Positions 27,775 to 37,230 are shown, numbered from the stretch's first letter. The stretch is DNA of 64,000 nucleotides from Bin80 sp965215475 (GCA_965215475.1 OZ244061.1:2914001-2978000); one strand, 5' to 3'. Made by a program: numbers and translations. The notes: generated by a model from the letters alone, not told the origin.

Positions 27775-28491
27775 TCACAGGACCAGCCTTTTACGTAGAT
27801 GTCGTGATATGATCGCAAATCGAAAGATAATTCCAAGAATTTTAATGGATGCTTTGACAGTTCCCGTGAGAGTTCCAGTGATTTTGGATACACCCACTCG
27901 TCTCCGATAGGAGACAGGGACTTCTGTGATGCGTAAACCCGCTATTTGTGCTTTGATTTGCATCTCAATGGTCCAACCGAAAGTGGCGTCACGCATATGC
28001 AGCTTCATCAGGGATTCATATCGAATAGCTCGAAAGGGACCTAGGTCACTGTAGTGAGCTCTCCAGAGTAATCGCATTAACAGACAGGCAAGACGATTCC
28101 CCCAGCGTGCCTGTGGTAAAAGGGCGCCCTGCTCACTAACTCCCTTAATACGACTGCCGATTACGAGATCATGGGTTCCTGTTATGATCGGGGTGATCAG
28201 AGCAGACATCTCGTCAGGGTGATCCGAATAGTCGCCATCAAGAAATACGATAATCTCTGGGTTCCGGCTTGATGCGTAAGCAAGCCCGCGAAGACAGGCA
28301 TAGCCATAACCACGTCGGGATTCGTAAAGCACGGTTGCCCCTGCTTCAGATGCATTTTTTTCTGTGGTATCGGTGGAAGCATTGTTCACAACGACGATTT
28401 CGGTGACGAGCTCATGAGGAATGTCTTGAATTACCTGGCCAATTGCTTTGGCTTCATTAAATGCAGGAATAACAACCAGAACACGCATCAA
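27775..28491 (-). CDS. Family 2 glycosyltransferase (dolichol-phosphate mannosyltransferase-like)
   Basis: A 238-residue GT-A enzyme. The N-terminal VLVVIPAFNEAKAIGQVI, the nucleotide-binding VVNNASTDTT, the metal-binding FLDGDYSDHP and the acceptor-side FGWTIEMQIKA fit DPM1-type enzymes that move a sugar from a nucleotide to a polyprenyl phosphate. The tail from about residue 210 is hydrophobic, possibly membrane-associating. It lies 62 bp upstream of ilvE on the same strand. Confidence 0.88.
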   Translation of the reverse strand: MMRVLVVIPAFNEAKAIGQVIQDIPHELVTEIVVVNNASTDTTEKNASEAGATVLYESRRGYGYACLRGLAYASSRNPEIIVFLDGDYSDHPDEMSALITPIITGTHDLVIGSRIKGVSEQGALLPQARWGNRLACLLMRLLWRAHYSDLGPFRAIRYESLMKLHMRDATFGWTIEMQIKAQIAGLRITEVPVSYRRRVGVSKITGTLTGTVKASIKILGIIFRFAIISRHLRKRLVL

Positions 28492-29264
28492 GAATAGTAG
28501 CTGATCAAATCATTCAACCGGGAATGATTGTACGATATTCGATATAATTTTGTCGAGACATATTTTTCAGGATCTACCGCCAATGTTGCTGACTATGCTA
28601 CTCTGAAAAATCTTCCTGAGAATGAGCATGAAATTTTGATTATAGATCCTTTCGAAAAACAGTCACAGACCTAAACTTTATCCCCAAGATTACACATAAG
28701 CCTTAGATTTAGATCTTTTATAGCAGGGCGACTCTGGTTGGTTTGCGTACCTTAGCGCTAGTCTATTTTCACCAATCAAGAATAGTTCTGCAAATGGATT
28801 GAAAGAGAGTGTCGGTCATCAGCCGTTCTCTCAGTGCTGGCGTCATCTGGAGATTCAAGACCATTTCCGCGATCAACCTCAGTGCAGGGCTTGCAAAATG
28901 TGCTCCCAGGCTTCCTCCATACAGCCGGGCACCGGGCAGAGGAGATGACTCTAACCCGTGCCAGTTCCAGACAAAGAAACAATTCTTGCTGTCAACGGAT
29001 ACAAAAATTTCGTACTTTCTTTGTAAAAGATTTGTGAGAGGCTGGGGGAAATCCGGTTTTTTGTTTGGATTTAGGCTCCTTAAGGATACGAAATCTGGAA
29101 GTTTTTGTCCCTTCTTATTTAAAGGCAAAAATGGGGACGTTGTTGGGCAGAAAAATAATTTAGCTAGCTTTCCCAAAGACGGTCTATATCTACTAAATCG
29201 GAGACGCAGAGGTCAGATTTTTTAAAATGCCTTGGCCAAGAGGCTTGATAAGAGGCTCTAATAG
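28492..29264. other. Intergenic stretch, no supported gene
   Basis: A minus-strand frame of 135 codons (28769-29176) and overlapping plus-strand frames occupy a slightly GC-richer patch at 28.85-28.95 kb. None has a recognisable domain or ribosome site, so they are not called. A plus-strand stop-free segment of about 48 codons ends near 28675 without a start codon. The gap ends where the eroded TrlF reading frame opens. Confidence 0.25.
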
Positions 29265-31892
29265 AAGCTTAGTCCTGTAAATCAATGCTACTATACGCAA
29301 GTTGGGCGTTGTTTCAACACCTATTACATCAAAACAACCTCTCAAAGTGACCATCCTGAGGGGTTCAGGCCCATATATTTATTTCCTGGCGCTGAAATTT
29401 CTGTCAGTGGAGGTGTTCATTTATTAGCGTTTTTTGGTTGTGAGAAGACTACATCAGATATTGATTCCCTTTTGGGTAGTGTAGGATATAAGGGTGAAAA
29501 AGGTTCAAGTGATTCTGAAACGGAGCGATCCTTAACAGAGGTTATTCGTGAAGTTACATCTGCAGGGGGGATACCTATTCCAGCACATGTAAACGATAGA
29601 AAAGGATTATTTAAATCACGAGAGGGTAATTCACTCAAACAAGTCTTAAACTGTAAAGACGTTTTCGCAGTAGAGTTGACGGATCCTGATTACACAAAGC
29701 CTCAAGTTTACATAGATCAAAAACTCCATTGGACAGAAATCCTTGGATCTGATAGCCACCATCCATCGGATGTTGAGGTAACAAAACATCCAGGTACCCA
29801 TTTTACTTGGATTAAAATGGGTTCACCAACGATTGAAGGATTGCGATTGGCTTTGCTTGATGGTTCTTTGTCGGCGATTCGATCTGATAGGCAGATTGAA
29901 AAACCAAATGTTTTTTCGGAAATGACCTTGGAATCTATGGAGGTTTCCCAAGCTCGTTATCTCGGACGATCCGAAATGTTCAGAGTTAGATTTAATCCGT
30001 GGCTCAACTCTATCATCGGTGGAAGAGGAACGGGTAAATCTACTCTTGTTGAATTTCTGCGCATTGCTATGAGGAGAGAAGACGAGTTGCCTGACGATTT
30101 TCGTAAGGAATTGATTAGGTACAGAGAAGTATACAAAAGCAGAGAAGATGGAGGACTCCTAACAAGCAATACATCTATCAGGGTATACTATCGTAAGGAT
30201 AATACCTTGTTTCGCATACAATGGAGTCCCAATGGGAATCCTGTACCCATTGAACAACGAACTTCAGAAGGAAATTGGCATCCATCTGATGGGGATATTC
30301 CTCATCGGTTTCCGGTAAGGATTTACAGTCAGAAACAGATATTTGATCTTGCCAAGAAGCCACTTGCATTGCTCAGAGTCATTGATGATGCTCCGCAAGT
30401 TAATCGTCGCGACTGGATAGAGCAGTGGAATCAAGCAGAACGTCATTTTCTTTCGCTCCGCTCTAAAGTCAGAGAATTAGAATCCATTGTATCTCATGAA
30501 TCTCGGCTACGTGGTGAACTAGAGGACGTCGAAAGGAAATTGAGTGTTTTTGATAATGCAGGATATGTGGATATATTGAAGAATTTTCAGCAGTTGACTC
30601 GCCAGAAACGGGACGTCAAAGATGGGGAGGTGACTTGGGAAAATGTTCCAGAGAAATTATGTGAATTGGCTGATAAAATGGTTCCTGACTCACTTAAAAA
30701 TGAAAACTTTGCAATTGGTTCAGAATCCGATACTGAATTACAAGATTATGCCAATAAGGTATGCATGTCTCTTGAAGAATTCTCCAACGAACTTAGGTCT
30801 ATAGCTACAAAAGCCGGTCAGATTTTATCTCAATGGCATCAAAATATTTCTTCTTCCTCATGGAAACAAACTACAACCATCGCCGAGAAAAATTATCATG
30901 CATTAAAAGATCATCTCGCAGAAGATGAATGTCGTAATCCTATGATTTATGGTGAATTGCTTCAAGATCGGCAGTTGAAGGAAGAGCAATTGGAAAATCT
31001 TCTTGAGTCTAAGGAACGGATTAAAGAACTGGATACTCAGATACAAGGCCAGTTAGACAGGATGGTTTTACTTCGAAGGAGTCTGACGCAGAATCGTCGT
31101 CAGTTTCTATCGGAGGTGTTAAAGGGAAATCCATATGTTCGTATCAAAGTATTACCTTATGGAGCATGGGATGCTGCTGAAATAGAGTTTCGCAAGTTAC
31201 TTCAAAGGGAGGATTTGAGTTTTGAAAGAGATATAGGCTCTCCCGGTGGGGAAGGATTACTAGGTAAAATTTTTCGAGATGGAGAGACCTGTGGTAGAAC
31301 GATTGAGAGAAATCTAATGGACGTGAAAGGAGAGATCAAGAATATTGCATCAAACAACGATGAAATCTCAGTTAAGGATCAAAGATTTTCTAACCATCTT
31401 TCTAGACTCCATCCAGAATCGATTGATCGCATAGACGTTTGGTTTCCCGAAGATTCTTTGGATGTTCAATACTGCGCAACTGGTGAGAGAGAACAATTCC
31501 TTTCAATCAAAAAAAGGATCCCCTGGACAAAAAACAGCTGCACTATTGGCTTTTCTACTTTCTTATGGAGATGAACCTCTGATTCTTGATCAGCCTGAAG
31601 ATGTGACCTAGACAATTTACTTATCTATGATTTGATCGTTATGCAGTTGCGGAACCAGAAACGTCAACGCCAGCTCATTGTTGTTACTCATAATGCGAAT
31701 ATTGTTGTGAATGGTGATTCTGAATTAGTCTTATCCCTCACTCCTCGACACGGTGAATCAAAAATAGGTTCTATCGGCTGTCTTCAAGAGGAGAATGTTC
31801 GTGAAACTATCTGCACGATTATGGAAGGCGGACGTAAAGCATTTGAAGATCGTTTCCGTAGAATTGCAACCAGTAAAATTGATGGTGAATAA
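29265..31892 (+). pseudogene. TrlF-family PHP/AAA ATPase gene, truncated and frameshifted
   Basis: The frame opens after a TAG near 29262 without a start codon. It enters the middle of a PHP-like domain (YLFPGAEISVSGGVHLLAFFG, then IPIPAHV and LGSDSHHP), so the N-terminal metal-binding HxH part is missing. An SMC/ABC-type ATPase follows: Walker A GGRGTGKSTLVEF, a long coiled coil (about 30430-31400), then the signature and Walker B region. That end is broken twice: one extra A in a 7-A run (31509-31515) and two extra bases near 31602-31605. Joining frames gives GSPGQKTAALLAFLLSYG, DEPLILDQPED, DNLLIYDLIV and QLIVVTHNANIVVNG. TrlF proteins are probably defence or nucleic-acid-associated ATPases (inference). 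The last bases overlap the next gene by 11 bp. Confidence 0.8.
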
Positions 31893-33132
31893 TCGAAAGG
31901 AACTGCTCCATCGAATTAGATTAGGGGAGGATAGTTCAATTGAATTCAAAACCGTGGTATTTGAACGAGGAAAAATTCATGGGCCATCGCGCAAGAAATT
32001 GGCCAATGAAATTGCTTCACTTGCTAATTCTCAGGGAGGCACCCTTATTTTGGGGGTAGATGATACGACACGGGAGATCGTTGGAATACCCCTTGAATAT
32101 TTGGATGATGTAGAGCGCTATGTATTTGAAATTTGTGATGATAGTATTATCCCACCAGTTATTTTTACCTCGTCCAGGATGGAGATTCCTGACAGTTCAG
32201 GCATATTACGGATAATTCTGAAGATAGACATTCCTCGTAGTCTGTTTATTCATGAAAGCCCTGGTGGATATTTTCATCGATCAGGAAGTTCAGTGCGGAA
32301 AATGAGGCCTGAATATCTGGCCAGAATGTTCCAACAACGTAGTCGGGCAGGATTGTTCAGGTTTGAAGAACAGTCCGTTCCTGAGTCTAGTGTTGCTGAT
32401 CTAAGCCAAAAACTCTGGCAAAGGTATATCACCAGTTCGGGTGAATCTACAGAAGTTGTTCTTGAGAAACGCTCACTGTTGGTGAAAGAGGAGAATGGAG
32501 ATTTGACAGCTTCTGTTGCGGGTATATTATTTTGCTGTCAGCAGCCAGAACGGTTCTTACCCAATGCGTATATCGAAGCTGTACGGTATAGAGGAACTAA
32601 GCAGAATTCCAACTATCAAATTGACGCGCACAGAATTCGTGGGCCAGTGTACCGTCAGATAAAAGAAGCAATGACTTTCCTTACGAAGAATCAGATAGTC
32701 GGAGCGGTTAAGACACCTCATCGTATTGAAAAGCCACAGTTTAATGAACATGCAGTATTTGAGGCCATCGTTAATGCAGTGGCTCATAGAGATTATTCAA
32801 TTCATGGATCGAAAATTCGGTTTTTCATGTTTGACGATCGGCTAGAAATCTATTCACCCGGTTCCCTTCCGAATTCAGTGAATATTGAAAATATGCGTCT
32901 CCGTCAGTCGACCCGAAATGAATTGATATGCAATCTACTTTCTGAGACATCAGTATCCAAGGCTATAAAAAATATAAATCGCAATTACTATATGGAAAAG
33001 CGAGGAGACGGAGTACCTATTATCATAGATGAAAGTGAAAAACACTCTGGCTGTAAACCAGTCTATAAACTCATTGATGATGCGGAACTGTTATTGATTA
33101 TTTATTCTGCGAACACTCCAAACATAAATTGA
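31882..33132 (+). CDS. AlbA_2/Schlafen-type ATP-binding protein (RecG-like C-terminus)
   Basis: A 416-residue protein from ATG 31882, chosen because the AlbA_2 domain begins right after it; a longer upstream frame only shadows the TrlF tail. Residues 1-130 form an AlbA_2 domain: EDSSIEFKTV, then ANEIASLANSQGGTLILGV. The middle is RecG-like with FNEHAVFEAIVNAVAHRDYS, an HATPase-like motif of this family, and FDDRLEIYSPG follows. The tail keeps a GDGVPII motif and looks complete. Such proteins are suggested to bind nucleic acid or act in stress and phage response. Its start overlaps the broken TrlF gene by 11 bp, so the two were once co-translated. It may now be an orphan. Confidence 0.85.
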   Translation: MVNNRKELLHRIRLGEDSSIEFKTVVFERGKIHGPSRKKLANEIASLANSQGGTLILGVDDTTREIVGIPLEYLDDVERYVFEICDDSIIPPVIFTSSRMEIPDSSGILRIILKIDIPRSLFIHESPGGYFHRSGSSVRKMRPEYLARMFQQRSRAGLFRFEEQSVPESSVADLSQKLWQRYITSSGESTEVVLEKRSLLVKEENGDLTASVAGILFCCQQPERFLPNAYIEAVRYRGTKQNSNYQIDAHRIRGPVYRQIKEAMTFLTKNQIVGAVKTPHRIEKPQFNEHAVFEAIVNAVAHRDYSIHGSKIRFFMFDDRLEIYSPGSLPNSVNIENMRLRQSTRNELICNLLSETSVSKAIKNINRNYYMEKRGDGVPIIIDESEKHSGCKPVYKLIDDAELLLIIYSANTPNIN

Positions 33133-33447
33133 ATTCGTATTCTTGATTTTCATCCCTATCCGAACATAATATTACAAGATACAGGGACTCGGGACCCTAC
33201 CGAAATCATTTGAATGAGATGAGACTAGTTTATCTATACTCAAATCCAGGGATTTCCCACACGAGCTTCTTCGATGATGGTTCGATCTGGGCAACAATCT
33301 CAAAAAAGATTCATACAAATTAACGAGCCGGAAGATATATGTACCCCCACCAGAAATAGTTCTGGCTACATAATAAATACTTTGATACTCAATACACGGA
33401 CTAACACCTAAACGTCACAAATAGAGCTAAATCAATGAATTTCCTAA

Positions 33448-33731
33448 AAGATTAAAAAAAATGCTGTTTGGCAGAAGTCACGTCCAATAATTGGAGAGGA
33501 TCCGAATATTTGGCGTTTGGATGACTTTGGGAGTAGGATTCGATATACGGATTACGAAACATACAATCACCATTTGGCCGGGAATACGATCATATTCTCC
33601 CTAAATCACCAGGAGGGTCAGACGAATTGTCCAACCTTCGTCCACTCCATTGGCGGAATAATCGTTCACGCAGTACGAAGATATCACCTTTAGCAAGGAT
33701 TCTAATAGAAAAACTTGCCTACGCAAACTAG
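33448..33731 (+). pseudogene. Decayed HNH endonuclease
   Basis: Two plus-strand frames together read as one small HNH nuclease. The first, from about 33448, gives KNAVWQKSRPIIGEDPNIWR, then LDDFGSRIRYTDY. After a one-base shift near 33580 the second gives EYDHILPKSPGGSDELSNLR, then PLHWRNNRSRS, ending at TAG 33729-33731. The DHI-x-P-x-S-x-GG-x-D and NLRPLHW-x-NN pattern is the family's catalytic and zinc core, with the first His in DHI. The frameshift and an in-frame stop upstream make it a pseudogene. It sits between the AlbA_2 gene and the TnpB element. Confidence 0.75.
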
Positions 33732-33831
33732 ATAATCCGCTCGCAGGTATATTAGCTGTGCTGATCCATGATCAACCAGAGCACTATCAGATCTAACCTG
33801 TGAATTACAAATCTTTTTCATACCTATTTTA

Positions 33832-33855
33832 GGGAATTATATACGTGAGTACCCA
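33832..33855 (+). repeat. Left terminal inverted repeat (24 bp)
   Basis: Begins GGGAATTATATACG and ends AGTACCCA. It is the exact reverse complement of 35205-35228. The tnpB stop codon (33860-33862, minus strand) lies just inside it. Confidence 0.85.
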
Positions 33856-33859
33856 TCAA

Positions 33860-35105
33860 TTAGACGGCTACCTGTTGCGTATCCATTTCACGGCTCATAG
33901 GAGTCTCTAACGAGAACGCTCCTCCACGTGCAGAGGCCCCAATCCCGGAGGCCTGTAACACATTCGCAGATGCGTTGATATCTGATGGCCACATGCCACA
34001 CACTTAAACTTGCTTTGCGTCTTGCGATTGTTTTTATCCACATGTCCACACTGATTACAGCGTTGACTGGTGTACTTTGGATCCACCGTGACAACCCTGC
34101 CAAACTTGTAATCGCAATAGGTATTGAACCTGCTCCATCCAGAGTTGAGAATGACGCGGTTTAACCCTGCTTTTGCCTTCACATTGGTTCCAGGGCTCTC
34201 CACCGTGCCCTTGGCAGACTTGGACATGTTCTTGATCTTCAAGTCTTCACGCTTCAACGTATACGCCTTATTGGACAACCTACGGCTATGTTGATGTGCC
34301 GCATTCTTCCTCGCGTTGCGCTGCTGACGCTTCAATTTAGAAATCTTCTTCTGGGTATCCTTATAGCGCCCCATTGCTGTCGGGCTAACTTACGTTGATA
34401 CCTACGGATCTTGATCTCCTTATCCGTCAAATCTGGAATCGGTAGCATGCCTTGTTCCCCATCCGTAGAAGAATACGAGATGTTATAGGTGTTCAAGTCA
34501 ATGCCAATCTCTTTGCCATCGTCCACCTTCTCTGGTAGATTCGTGACTTTGTACATTACGCTCATCTTCCAGTACCGTCCGTCTTTCTTCACGGTGACTT
34601 CAATTGGCTCCCCGTCAGGGTATGGATCGCCTCCTTTGCGCCGGAACTTCATCCAACCAATCTTTTGGATGTATACATTCTCGCCGTCCATTTTGAACGC
34701 TCCTTGAATCGCGGTAAAGGAATCCTTGTGTGCGCTCCTTGAATGAAATCGGAGATGTTCTCGTTGCCCCTTGAAGAAAGCCTGCCACGCCTCTGCCTGA
34801 TGCTTCAAGGCATACCGGACAATATGACATGAATACTGGTCTAGCCATTCTGTGGATTGACGCAATTTGGTAAACCGCTTACCCAGCGAGAAAAACGAGA
34901 GCGAAGGTTTTGTCTGGTCTGTATCTCGAACTGCGTCGTATTCTTCCTGACATTCGGCAAGAACGGCATTCCACGCAAACCGACACGCCCCCGCTAACCC
35001 GGCGAGTTTCTTTGCTTTCCCTTGCGTCCCCGGACATAGACGATACTCCACGCCCCGGTAGGAACTACTTTTCTCGTTCTTGTTTGAAGCCTTTTGAACA
35101 GGCAT
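33860..35105 (-). pseudogene. tnpB: TnpB RNA-guided nuclease gene, two frameshifts
   Basis: Joining three frames recovers a TnpB of about 410 residues. Frame one (35105 to about 34380) contains the N-terminal region (YRLCPGTQGKAKKLAGLAG, then FAWNAVL) and the first RuvC aspartate in GIDLN. Frame two (about 34374 to 33985) contains a basic helix, the RuvC glutamate in KREDLKIKNM and the zinc finger (CNQCGH, then CVACGH). Frame three carries the last RuvC aspartate in DINASANVLQASG and ends at TAA 33860-33862. Shifts lie near 34375 and 33985. Intact TnpB is an RNA-guided DNA nuclease whose guide comes from the element's right end; this copy would lack the complete RuvC triad. Confidence 0.85.
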
Positions 35106-35136
35106 GATATCAAGTGTAATTTGATGTTGTGGTAAG

Positions 35137-35166
35137 CAATAGGATAGATACCAGTCTATCCTATTG
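35137..35166. repeat. 12-bp perfect hairpin upstream of tnpB
   Basis: CAATAGGATAGA (35137-35148) and TCTATCCTATTG (35155-35166) pair perfectly around a 6-base loop, 32 bp before the tnpB start. In IS200/IS605-type elements a subterminal hairpin like this marks the left end bound by TnpA. Here it lies 39 bp inside the right inverted repeat. Confidence 0.7.
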
Positions 35167-35204
35167 TGTCTGTTATCTCTCCAAAGCAGAATGGTTTCAT
35201 TCTT

Positions 35205-35228
35205 TGGGTACTCACGTATATAATTCCC
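35205..35228 (-). repeat. Right terminal inverted repeat (24 bp)
   Basis: On the plus strand it begins TGGGTACT and ends AATTCCC. It is an exact inverted copy of 33832-33855, lying about 100 bp upstream of the tnpB start. Confidence 0.85.
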
Positions 35229-35376
35229 CTATTTTATCCCAGCAATTCCCTAATCCCAAAAAATTTCTGAGACGGGGAAATTGGCGGGAAAACTTAGAAT
35301 GTCTTGATGCGTTCCTAGTTCCTTGATGGTTCTTTCTTTATAATCGAATTCGATCATCAAACAGAGACAAAAGGGA

Positions 35377-35670
35377 ATGACAATATCATCTGAATCGCGG
35401 CAAGTAATCGACGATCCACGAAAAATCTCGTCTGGGCGACGCCGGTTTCGCATGCTCTTGCTGATGGTAGGAGCAGTTCTGTTATTTTTCGTAATGCAAA
35501 GCGTTTTAAATCCTTTTGGGGATAAGGAATATGCGGAGATTCCTCATGGCGACCATTCTCATTATGTACCCAAGGATCGGGATCCTGATGTTCCAATTTC
35601 CAACTTCCCAAGACGCCCCCCAAGCGAAAATGAAAAGATTACTCCAGATGGCCGCATCGTTCCGAAGTGA
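35377..35670 (+). CDS. Small single-pass membrane protein
   Basis: A 97-residue protein. A short basic N-terminus (SSGRRRFR) precedes one membrane helix at about residues 26-44 (LLLMVGAVLLFFVMQSVL). The exterior or periplasmic tail follows: IPHGDHSHYVPKDRDPDVPI, ending ITPDGRIVPK. The positive-inside pattern places the tail outside the cytoplasm. AAAGGGA just before ATG 35377 is a ribosome site. I do not recognise a named family. The His/Asp-rich HGDHSHY could bind metal (inference). It stands alone between the TnpB element and a convergent operon. Confidence 0.7.
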   Translation: MTISSESRQVIDDPRKISSGRRRFRMLLLMVGAVLLFFVMQSVLNPFGDKEYAEIPHGDHSHYVPKDRDPDVPISNFPRRPPSENEKITPDGRIVPK

Positions 35671-35715
35671 GAGGTAATTGCGTCAAAAATCTGAATTATC
35701 TTCAAAAATCAAAGG

Positions 35716-37230
35716 TCACTCAAAGCCAGATCCCTCTCCCCCGGTGTCCAGTGATGCCAGCATGCTTCCCATCATATCGGAATAGGTCTGTTCTTCTTTC
35801 CCAAGCCTGGATGCTTGATAAAGCCCTTCTAAAACAAATTCCATGAGAACATAGCGCTCTTGTGTAGAAATAGATTGTTTTTTATCAGAACCGAACTGAT
35901 CCGTAATGACTTCATCTAATCCCGAAACCGTCCGCAGGCATTTCCAAAAGGCTGCATCGGAAGATTCCGGATCTAGCGTTAAGGTGTTTCCCTGAGCAAA
36001 CCATTCCAAGATTTTTCCATAAGTCTCTCGTTCCTTTCCTTTTAGACCAGGGTCGGGAAAATAATCCGTGAATACGTTTCGGATCGCTCGCCCAATAAGG
36101 AGTCTAGCGACCTTTTGTGGGCCTTCCTGCTCCCCTTCGTAGACCAGTTCCAGTTTTCCTGTGATGGCCGATTCAACGTAGTAGAGGTCACTAACTCTGA
36201 CACAAATCTGTTTTCGTCCGTGAAGTGCTGCTCGGCGTTCAGCATTGGCGATCACCGCCTCAAGTGCTGAGCGTGTCATCCGTGCGGATACTCCTGATTT
36301 TTGATCTACATATTCACTCGCGCGTGCCTCGAACGCTGCCATTTCAATCACTTTTCGGATAAATTCCGGAATCGTCACACGAACACCACCGCGATTTTGC
36401 CAAGCTTCCTGATTGGTGATCGCCAATGCAGTACTGAGCTCTTTTGGGTAATGAGTCAGCACTTGACAATCAATGCGATCTTTGAGCGGGGTAATAATAT
36501 TCCCCCTATTGGTGTAATCCTCAGGATTGGCACTGAACAACATCATCAGATCCAAGGGGAAACGGGCATTGAATCCACGGATTTGAATATCCTGTTCCTC
36601 CATAATATTGAGCAGCCCTACCTGAATTCGTGCTTGTAAATCTGGAAGTTCATTGATGGCAAAAATTCCACGATTTGTACGTGGAATAATTCCAAAATGA
36701 ATCACTTCCTCATCGGCATAGGTGAGTCGGCGATGTGCAGCCTTGATGGGGTCAATATCTCCAATCAAGTCAGCAATAGATGTATCTGGAGTGGCGAGTT
36801 TTTCCGCATATCGCTCACTTCGATGAAGCCAAGAAACCGGGGTTTCATCCCCCTCACTGGCGATTCGGTCTCGAGCAAATTTTGACAACGGAGAGAAGGG
36901 GTTGTCGTTGAGTTCACTACCAGCTACCACAGGAATATATTCATCAAGCAGGGTAGGGATCAGTCGAAGAATTCGACTTTTAGCCTGCCCTCGCAATCCA
37001 AGAAGAAGAATATCATGGCGGCTTAGAATCGCATTTTGAAGTTGGGGGATCACGCTTCGATCATATCCGAGAATACCGGGAAATATTTCACTTCCATCAT
37101 GAAGTCGCTTGAGTAGATTCTGGCGGAGTTCGTCCTTTACGGATTCTACCTTGTAGGAGGATGCTCTGAGATCTCCCAATGTTTTGATATGTTCACGCTT
37201 GACGGTCATATTCATGTTGGAGGTGTCCAT
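35716..37230 (-). CDS. MoxR/magnesium-chelatase-like AAA+ ATPase
   Basis: A 504-residue AAA+ protein. The P-loop is atypical (LLGLRGQAKSR), the Walker B is GIFAINELPD and sensor 1 is MLFSANPEDYTNRGN, a pattern of a Bacteroidota ChlI/MoxR subgroup. The C-terminal third is helical. MoxR-type ATPases usually remodel partner proteins through vWA/DUF58 proteins; a DUF58 gene exists at 10.4 kb but none is adjacent. The start overlaps the preceding lipoprotein gene by 19 bp. It is the last gene of an htrA-lipoprotein-ATPase operon on the minus strand. Confidence 0.85.
   Translation of the reverse strand: MDTSNMNMTVKREHIKTLGDLRASSYKVESVKDELRQNLLKRLHDGSEIFPGILGYDRSVIPQLQNAILSRHDILLLGLRGQAKSRILRLIPTLLDEYIPVVAGSELNDNPFSPLSKFARDRIASEGDETPVSWLHRSERYAEKLATPDTSIADLIGDIDPIKAAHRRLTYADEEVIHFGIIPRTNRGIFAINELPDLQARIQVGLLNIMEEQDIQIRGFNARFPLDLMMLFSANPEDYTNRGNIITPLKDRIDCQVLTHYPKELSTALAITNQEAWQNRGGVRVTIPEFIRKVIEMAAFEARASEYVDQKSGVSARMTRSALEAVIANAERRAALHGRKQICVRVSDLYYVESAITGKLELVYEGEQEGPQKVARLLIGRAIRNVFTDYFPDPGLKGKERETYGKILEWFAQGNTLTLDPESSDAAFWKCLRTVSGLDEVITDQFGSDKKQSISTQERYVLMEFVLEGLYQASRLGKEEQTYSDMMGSMLASLDTGGEGSGFE

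Larger units (their letters stand above)
33832..35228 (-). mobile_element. 1397-bp TIR-flanked element carrying tnpB
   Basis: The element is bounded by perfect 24-bp terminal inverted repeats and an 8-bp direct target duplication. It holds only a frameshifted tnpB gene on the minus strand plus a 12-bp hairpin in the tnpB leader. No transposase that recognises terminal inverted repeats is encoded, so the unit is non-autonomous. Its tips begin GGGAAT. By structure it resembles a MITE-like derivative of a DDE transposon that carries TnpB as cargo, or a TnpB element nested in a MITE. Confidence 0.8.
33824..35236. repeat. 8-bp target-site duplication CTATTTTA flanking the TnpB element
   Basis: CTATTTTA occurs at 33824-33831 directly outside the left terminal repeat and again at 35229-35236 directly outside the right one, in the same orientation. 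This is the footprint expected of a cut-and-paste (DDE-type) insertion, not of the single-strand mechanism of IS200/IS605. Confidence 0.8.

Noticed and set aside
28769..29176. A 135-codon minus-strand frame
   Set aside because: It has no domain, ribosome site or recognisable residues, and an overlapping plus-strand frame of similar length exists, so it is probably chance in a GC-richer patch.
33209..33322. A plus-strand segment reading PGISHTSFFDDGSIWATIS
   Set aside because: It looks like a protein fragment, but it is only 37 codons with no start and I could not place it in a family with confidence.
33580..33602. A hairpin-like GGGAATA...TATTCTCCC in the HNH relic
   Set aside because: It is imperfect, and it lies within the HNH coding remnant, which explains the sequence.
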